64,000 nt of DNA from Alloprevotella sp. oral taxon 473 str. F0040 (GTDB lineage Bacteria; Bacteroidota; Bacteroidia; Bacteroidales; Bacteroidaceae). Shown here one piece after another: positions 59,508 through 64,000 of this stretch (position 1 is the stretch's first letter; each line of letters starts with the position of its first letter). The notes under the pieces were generated by a model, which did not search any database, was not told the DNA's origin, and saw nothing but the letters and a program-made list of their open reading frames with translations. The translations under genes were made by a program, and so were the position numbers. The stretch spans positions 45,263 through 109,262 of the forward strand of contig NZ_KB290718.1 in NCBI RefSeq assembly GCF_000318095.2, in the 5' to 3' direction.

Positions 59508-59578
59508 TGAGCATAGTGACTAGAGATATAAGGAATTGATTAAATCTGAGTCAATTGGGAAAACATTTCTGTATATTG

Positions 59579-59609
59579 CAAATATACTAACTTCTTTAGT
59601 GAGGAACAA
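59579..59609 (-). promoter_or_regulatory. Promoter of the PH-domain gene
   Basis: On the minus strand TTG (59609-59607), 20 bases, then TATATTTG (59586-59579), 72 bases before the start codon. The rest of 59610-59834 shows no credible gene. Confidence 0.65.
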
Positions 59610-59834
59610 TCCATATTGTGTTTTTCTTAGTTTGTATTTGACAATTTCCCTAAATGGGATCAAGAAATCCATTTTAACGCAATCATCCTTTTCATTGTTC
59701 CTTGAATTTTCAGCAAAAAAGAATTCGTTTTTCCCGTATCACCTTCTGCAAAGGAAATACTGTTCATACTTCCCCTTTAGCTATTTTTTGAGTTTCATGA
59801 AATCAAGCTTCAATGAAACATAAAGGCGCTAAAT

Positions 59835-60122
59835 CTGTTAATCAGGGGGTCGTTGGTTCAAGCTCATCCTGAAGCGCAACGCGCAACATTCGAAAGAGTG
59901 TTGCGCGTTTTGTTCTCTATAATCCCCAAGATACAACAGTATCAAGATAAGTTTAGCGTGCTCGCCTAATAAGTCCTTACGGATTATACACTTGCCACTC
60001 AAAAGGCAGCAGAACACATCTGTCAGTCCTTTATTTCTCAGAGATGAAACTTTAGCCTTTTCAATCCAGTTTCAACAAACTCTCTCTCTTTTCGGCTAGA
60101 TAGTTGGCAAAGATGGTACAGA
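59835..60122 (+). repeat. Direct repeat 2: orphan tRNA-Asn 3' half and downstream block
   Basis: Begins CTGTTAATCAGGGGG in the anticodon loop, so there is no 5' half and no functional tRNA, and carries the same terminator and downstream sequence as 57928-58212 up to AGATGGTACAGA. It has a 3-base insertion near 60036 and scattered substitutions. This is the far attachment-site copy. Downstream, 60123-60328 holds nothing recognisable. Confidence 0.85.
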
Positions 60123-60328
60123 CGATGTTTGATCGATACTAACTTGTTGGCTAGAAAAGCGGACAAGAGTTGCTGAACAACACAGTTCAACTACTTTGCT
60201 TCGTACAAATTCTCTACCCTACGGATGTCCTTGTTGAAATTTCCTAGAGATAGATCTAGTACAGATAGATTGGACTCTACCTCCAGAAACCTCCTAGATT
60301 TCTGCCAATCATCTCCAACACTTTCATA

Positions 60329-60930
60329 AAAAACTCCGAGATTCTTCAGCAAATGTCGGAGTTTTTCTTTCTTCCATCAGAGAAAATTTTGCAATGCTCC
60401 TTTGGTTCTGAAACAGTGCGTAAGAAAGAGACCGAAAGCCTACTCTCACGCGCGCGCGTAACAGGAGTTTTTATCTTTTTGCATTCACAACCTTCACAAA
60501 ATTTTCCATAAACAAATGATACACAACGAATCAGGAAGGTAACAGGAACGATGTTCATAAAGAAAAAATAGAAGTGCATCGAAAATAAACGAAAGGACAA
60601 CACAAAATAAAGAAAAACAACCAGCAGAAAAAGCATGCCATTTATGAAAACTCTAAGCAATGCTGTGAAGGTTGTGAAAGCAAAAAGATAGGAATTGCTG
60701 TGATGCGCGCGCGTACGCGAGAAAACTCAAACACAACATCACCCCCCTTTGGGATGCGACTTTCATCGCAAAACATCGACCTTAAAGCAATCAACCTTCA
60801 AAGCCATATCCTAAGCACTCTCAGCCCTCCAAAATCCTAAAAAGAGTAACAAATTGGAATTATCCAACATCTTTTAAACTCATAACCCTCTGAAATTAAC
60901 ATCTAGCAACCCATATACTTATAGAGGCCT
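60329..60930. repeat. Composite intergenic repeat, copy C
   Basis: Parts in the order of copy A: the hairpin ACTCCGA/TCGGAGT (60333-60339 with 60356-60362, flanked by A and T runs); GC arm from TCTCACGCG at 60444; inner arm 60475-60497; 167-bp spacer; inner arm 60665-60687; GC arm to about 60722; and the distal end ACCCATATACTTATAG (60909-60924). The interval between tRNA-Leu and direct repeat 2 holds nothing else. Confidence 0.78.
60444..60722. repeat. Inverted-arm core of repeat copy C
   Basis: Left: TCTCACGCGCGCGCGTAACA, a link, then CTTTTTGCATTCACAACC/TTCAC ending at 60497. Right: GTGAAGGTTGTGAAAGCAAA from 60665, a link with AATTGCTGTGA, then TGCGCGCGCGTACGCGAGA. One inner-arm mismatch (GCATTC on the left against the complement of GAAAGC). 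The spacer is 60498-60664 (167 bp). Confidence 0.85.
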
Positions 60931-60943
60931 TCGCTCAACGGCA

Positions 60944-60982
60944 CAAAAAAACCACTCTACAACTTGCGTTGAAGAGTGGTTT
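60944..60982 (-). terminator. Terminator of tRNA-Leu
   Basis: Read leftwards AAACCACTCT and AGAGTGGTTT form a 10-bp stem followed by TTTTT. It lies immediately after the tRNA-Leu gene. Confidence 0.88.
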
Positions 60983-60986
60983 ATCG

Positions 60987-61068
60987 TACTCCGAGCCGGG
61001 GTCGAACCGGCACAGGTTTCCCTATCGGTGTTTGAGACCGACGCGTCTACCGATTCCGCCATCGGAGC
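60987..61068 (-). tRNA. tRNA-Leu (anticodon CAA)
   Basis: A class II tRNA of 82 bases: acceptor GCTCCGA/TCGGAGT (G1-T72 wobble), anticodon arm TCGGT-CTCAAAC-ACCGA, a variable arm TAGGGAAACCTG and T-loop TTCGACC. No CCA is encoded. Confidence 0.93.
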
Positions 61069-61236
61069 ATCATTCATCACTTGTGGTGCGAACGTGATGC
61101 AAAAGTACTACTTTTTTATCTTTCCACCAAACCTTTCCTTGAAAATATTCATACCCTCATGTATTTCTCCACCATTCTCTTCGCCATATCATGCATTATC
61201 GTTATATTCGCTGTAAGTAAATTATACCCTTTATCC

Positions 61237-62307
61237 ATGAGAACTCACGATTATTGCATCATATTGGCCGGCGGACAAGGTCGCCGCTTATGGCCTGTGA
61301 GCCGTGCACAACACCCCAAGCAATTCATTGATTTCTTCGGTGTGGGAAGAACACTGCTACAGCTCACTTTCGATCGCTTATCCCGCTTCATTCCCCTTCA
61401 AAATATCTACGTTTCAACCTTCACGGACTATGTGCCACTGGTAAAAAATCAACTCCCCGAACTGCAAGACGCTCAAATCTTGGCCGAGCCAGCCCAGTTG
61501 TCCACGGCTCCTGCTGCAGCTTGGGCTTCGTGGTACATCAGTCAGCGCGACCCAGAGGCATGTATTGTGGCTTCGCCTGCCGACCAGTTCATCACCAACG
61601 AGGCAGCCTTCGAGCAGGAACTATCGCAGGGCTTGGACTATGTGCGTGAGCACCCTCAATTCTTGGCGATGAGCGTCAAAGCTTCCACCCCCAACACTGC
61701 TTATGGCTATCTGCAAAAGGGGAAGAGCATAGACGAGAAACGCTTCATGCGCAAATCCTTCACAGAGAAACCTCCGATAGAGTTTGCAAAAACATTTGTA
61801 TCTAGCGGCGAGTTCTTATGGAACACGGGGCTTTTCCTGTGGCATGTGCAGACCATGGCCAGCTATGTGCCTCAACTTTTGCCTGGCATCGGGATTAGCG
61901 CCGTGGAGTTTTCAGAAGAAGAGGCGCAACTAGCCCTCCAACGCTACTACCCTGCTGCAGAATACAACAGCATAGATGCCGTATTGCTCGATCGCGACTG
62001 GCCGACTGTAGTGCAGGAATGCTCATTTGGATGGCGCGACGTGGGCTCTTGGCCTGTGATGAAAGAAGTGCACGAGACAGATGCCGACGGCAATGCCACT
62101 GTGGGCGGTGCTGGGGTCATCTTCCAAGGCACTCGCCAGACTTTGGTGCACTTACCCCAAGGCATTGGGGCGGTGATTCGCGGACTCGATGGCTATGTGG
62201 TAGCTCTTGAGGGCAACATGCTTATGATCACCCCCACCGATGAGCCTGCACACACGCGCCAACTGGCCAATACGGCTCAGCTCCGACTTGGACAGGAGTT
62301 TGGTTAA
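61237..62307 (+). CDS. manC: Mannose-1-phosphate guanylyltransferase
   Basis: A 356-residue nucleotidyltransferase making GDP-mannose from mannose-1-phosphate and GTP. The N-terminal ILAGGQGRRLWPVSR (9-23), the FVEKP-equivalent FTEKPPIEFA, and the substrate loop WNTGLFLWHV are all present; it lacks the extra isomerase domain of longer ManC proteins. The start at 61237 (MRTHDYCIILAGG) is used; the 52 upstream codons have no family match. GDP-mannose would feed surface polysaccharide, fucose or glycoprotein synthesis. Confidence 0.92.
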   Translation: MRTHDYCIILAGGQGRRLWPVSRAQHPKQFIDFFGVGRTLLQLTFDRLSRFIPLQNIYVSTFTDYVPLVKNQLPELQDAQILAEPAQLSTAPAAAWASWYISQRDPEACIVASPADQFITNEAAFEQELSQGLDYVREHPQFLAMSVKASTPNTAYGYLQKGKSIDEKRFMRKSFTEKPPIEFAKTFVSSGEFLWNTGLFLWHVQTMASYVPQLLPGIGISAVEFSEEEAQLALQRYYPAAEYNSIDAVLLDRDWPTVVQECSFGWRDVGSWPVMKEVHETDADGNATVGGAGVIFQGTRQTLVHLPQGIGAVIRGLDGYVVALEGNMLMITPTDEPAHTRQLANTAQLRLGQEFG

Positions 62308-62395
62308 GACTGCACATCCTAAACAATCATCGCAACGCTAGCTCTCGCCATCGGCTTTGGGCAGAGGAAAGAGTACACATTCCTCACAACAATAA

Positions 62396-62435
62396 AAAGT
62401 GGCCGCTGAAACTCTTGTGTTTCAGCGGCCACTTT
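62396..62435. terminator. Bidirectional terminator between manC and the topoisomerase gene
   Basis: AAAGTGGCCGCTGAAAC (62396-62412) and its perfect complement (62419-62435) form a 17-bp stem around TCTTGT. It lies between convergent genes and its A/T ends can serve both directions. Confidence 0.88.
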
Positions 62436-62454
62436 GGATAGTAAATGCTAATGA

Positions 62455-64000
62455 TTAGAATCCCAACTTGAGTTGTCCGGTCAAATCATCCATGAGGTCA
62501 GACTCCGTTTGAGCAGGCGAGGGTGTATCTTGCTGGAGAGCATCCTCCTCTTCTTCAGAGCTATCGGAAATATCCTCAGATGGTTCTGGGAAACGCGTGG
62601 GTTCTAATTCTTCAACCTTGTCCACATTGAGCGTAGTAATGCGCTTTCCCTTAGCTTTAAAGCCTTTCACTCCGATAAATTCCTCTGCATCAATGACAAG
62701 AGGCTCACGGAAATCGTCGGGAGCAGCAAAACTCACTTGGAAGCGTGGGAAAGCCTGGTCGGTGAGCGCAACAAACTTGCATTGCTCATTCTCACCCATG
62801 AAGTTTTGGTGACGAGTTTGCGAGGCTCGCTCAAAACAGAATCGCTTGATGTAGAGATTATTGTCATTGTCGGCATCATAGAGTATAGCCGTCCACACTT
62901 TAGTTTCATCAAACTTCTCTACACGCATGAGGCCTGTGCTCTCGTAGTGATTATTGGGATCAAAGTTGGTGGTGTAGAAATCACCATTATCCAAAACCAC
63001 AAGCACCATGTCATCGCTGTGGAATTCTCCAAGATAGTCGCCTCGCTCATCGAAATTGAGACGTTGCACATCGTGATCAAACCACACCTTGCGACCTCCT
63101 AAGGTAGAAGCACCATGAGATTTAAGCGTGATTTTGTGGACGTCAAGACGTGTGAGGAGGTTACCACGAGAGCCACGACCTTTCACTGCCAATTCACTGA
63201 AGCTCTTCTCAAAGAAGATGCGACGTAACTTGGGGTTGGGCTTCAAAGTCACCTTGATTACTTCGGCTTCTCCATTTGGATTGGCCGTAAAATAATGGAT
63301 TTTAGAACCTGGTGTGCCTTGCGTGACATCATACTCGCGATCGTGGGTGATGCTCGTCACATTAAATCGCTTGACATAGTAGGCACCGTCTTTTCCATCG
63401 CGATAAGCCACATTGTAAACAGTGCGCTGGTCATTCTTCTTGAAGACAGCGATGTGCACTATCTCAGCTTTCTTCTTCTCTGCTTTAGAACGCTCTGTCT
63501 CCCCGATGTACACCTTTTCCGCTACACGAGTCACCTTGTAAGTTCCGTCGCGATAGAAGATGATGACATCGTCGATGTTGGAACAGTTCTCCACAAACTC
63601 ATCTTTCTTTAAAGATGTTCCCATGAAGCCGTCGGCACGGTTCACATACAATTTTTCATTGGCTTCCACCACTTTGGCAGCTTCGATGGTGTCGAACGAA
63701 CGAATCTCTGTGCGACGTGGGTGCTCGGCTGCATAGCGGTCGTAGATGGTGGTGAACCAGTCAATGGTGACCTCAGTGAGATGCGCGAGGTCATGCTCTA
63801 TTTGCGCCAGTTCGGCCTTGATGCGGGCAATGAGTTCGTCGGCCTTGGCTTTGTTGAACTTGAGGATGCGGGCCATCTTGATTTCCAAGAGGCGCAGCAA
63901 GTCTTCGCGCACAACTTCGCGCACAAAGTCTGCCTTAAAGGGTTCGAGACGGCTGTCGATATGCGTTAAAGCAACGTCTATATTAGCAGCATTCTCATAG
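62455..64000 (-). CDS. DNA topoisomerase IV/gyrase subunit A-like protein, C-terminal part; N-terminus beyond window
   Basis: The minus-strand frame is open to the right edge, so only the last 515 codons are visible (it begins YENAANIDVALTHIDSRLEP at the edge). The segment LLEIKMARILKFNKAKADEL, followed by a coiled region, matches the distal part of the breakage-reunion domain of type IIA topoisomerase A subunits in Bacteroidetes. The C-terminal half is a beta-propeller-like region (repeated YxxGRxG-poor blades such as VVLDNGDFYTTNFDPNNHYE) with an acidic tail (SEDISDSSEEEEDALQQ). No GyrA-box was seen, favouring a ParC-like subunit. The active tyrosine lies outside the window. Confidence 0.82.
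   Translation of the reverse strand, partial: YENAANIDVALTHIDSRLEPFKADFVREVVREDLLRLLEIKMARILKFNKAKADELIARIKAELAQIEHDLAHLTEVTIDWFTTIYDRYAAEHPRRTEIRSFDTIEAAKVVEANEKLYVNRADGFMGTSLKKDEFVENCSNIDDVIIFYRDGTYKVTRVAEKVYIGETERSKAEKKKAEIVHIAVFKKNDQRTVYNVAYRDGKDGAYYVKRFNVTSITHDREYDVTQGTPGSKIHYFTANPNGEAEVIKVTLKPNPKLRRIFFEKSFSELAVKGRGSRGNLLTRLDVHKITLKSHGASTLGGRKVWFDHDVQRLNFDERGDYLGEFHSDDMVLVVLDNGDFYTTNFDPNNHYESTGLMRVEKFDETKVWTAILYDADNDNNLYIKRFCFERASQTRHQNFMGENEQCKFVALTDQAFPRFQVSFAAPDDFREPLVIDAEEFIGVKGFKAKGKRITTLNVDKVEELEPTRFPEPSEDISDSSEEEEDALQQDTPSPAQTESDLMDDLTGQLKLGF

Noticed and set aside
59536-59823. 95-codon plus-strand frame between the PH-domain gene and direct repeat 2
   Set aside because: Low-complexity Phe/Ser/Lys content, no promoter or homology visible, and it overlaps the promoter of the PH-domain gene on the other strand.

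Overview
The window looks like chromosomal DNA of a host-associated anaerobe of the order Bacteroidales, probably near Prevotellaceae or Porphyromonadaceae. The reasons are the gene content and order (tRNA-Tyr/Gly/Thr-tuf-tRNA-Trp-secE-nusG-rplKAJL-rpoBC with hpf, xerC and rpsU upstream), the many promoters of the Bacteroidetes type (TTG or TTTG, about 20 bases, then TAnnTTTG), the lack of strong Shine-Dalgarno sites, a DUF3467 protein, a serine-type sulfatase, a dockerin-bearing GH31 enzyme, and a possible type IX secretion C-terminal domain. Species cannot be named from this sequence alone.

Layout. 1-2761: 3' part missing of a secreted zinc metalloprotease with near-identical Ig-like repeats. 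3025-6921: large secreted GH31 glycosidase. 7394-11110: str operon (rpsL, rpsG, fusA, rpsJ), read leftwards. 11446-16530: leucine-rich-repeat surface protein and OmpA-family protein. 17080-17421: DUF3467 protein behind tandem vegetative and sigma-54-like promoters. 18547-34462: methyltransferase, then the rpoC-rpoB-ribosomal protein-nusG-secE-tRNA-tuf-tRNA run, hpf, xerC and rpsU. 34806-39735: NlpC/P60 hydrolase, sulfatase, GlmM, small YbjN-like protein. 40242-46655: clpB (sigma-54-like promoter), pflB and pflA. 47550-57632: HhH outer-membrane protein, beta-barrel protein, zinc ABC ATPase and binding protein, DedA-like and polytopic membrane proteins, purD, S41 protease, PfkB kinase. 57777-60122: two tRNA-Asn genes followed by an integration scar with a 285-288 bp direct repeat, a ParA stub, a frameshifted gene and a PH-domain membrane protein. 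60987-64000: tRNA-Leu, manC and the C-terminal part of a type IIA topoisomerase A subunit.

The most unusual content is non-coding. Three gene-free intervals (about 17.65-18.43, 46.74-47.42 and 60.33-60.93 kb) hold diverged copies of one composite repeat. Each copy has a cluster of TCGGAGA-type hairpins, then alternating-GC outer arms and a 21-23 bp inverted arm (CTTTTTGCTTTCACAACCTTCAC-like, written here as TTTTGCTTTCAC / AACCTTCAC) enclosing 166, 166 and 167 bp of poorly conserved sequence, and a distal block ending near CCCATATACTTATAG. Copy B is inverted relative to A. No protein is encoded within, so this is either a non-autonomous mobile element, an invertible segment or a structural chromosome element.

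The housekeeping genes form one transcription/translation block (ribosomal proteins, EF-Tu, EF-G, NusG, SecE, RNA polymerase). The accessory genes point to life on host glycans (GH31, sulfatase, secreted protease), anaerobic pyruvate cleavage (PflB with its activase), zinc scavenging and mannose-containing surface polysaccharide (ManC).
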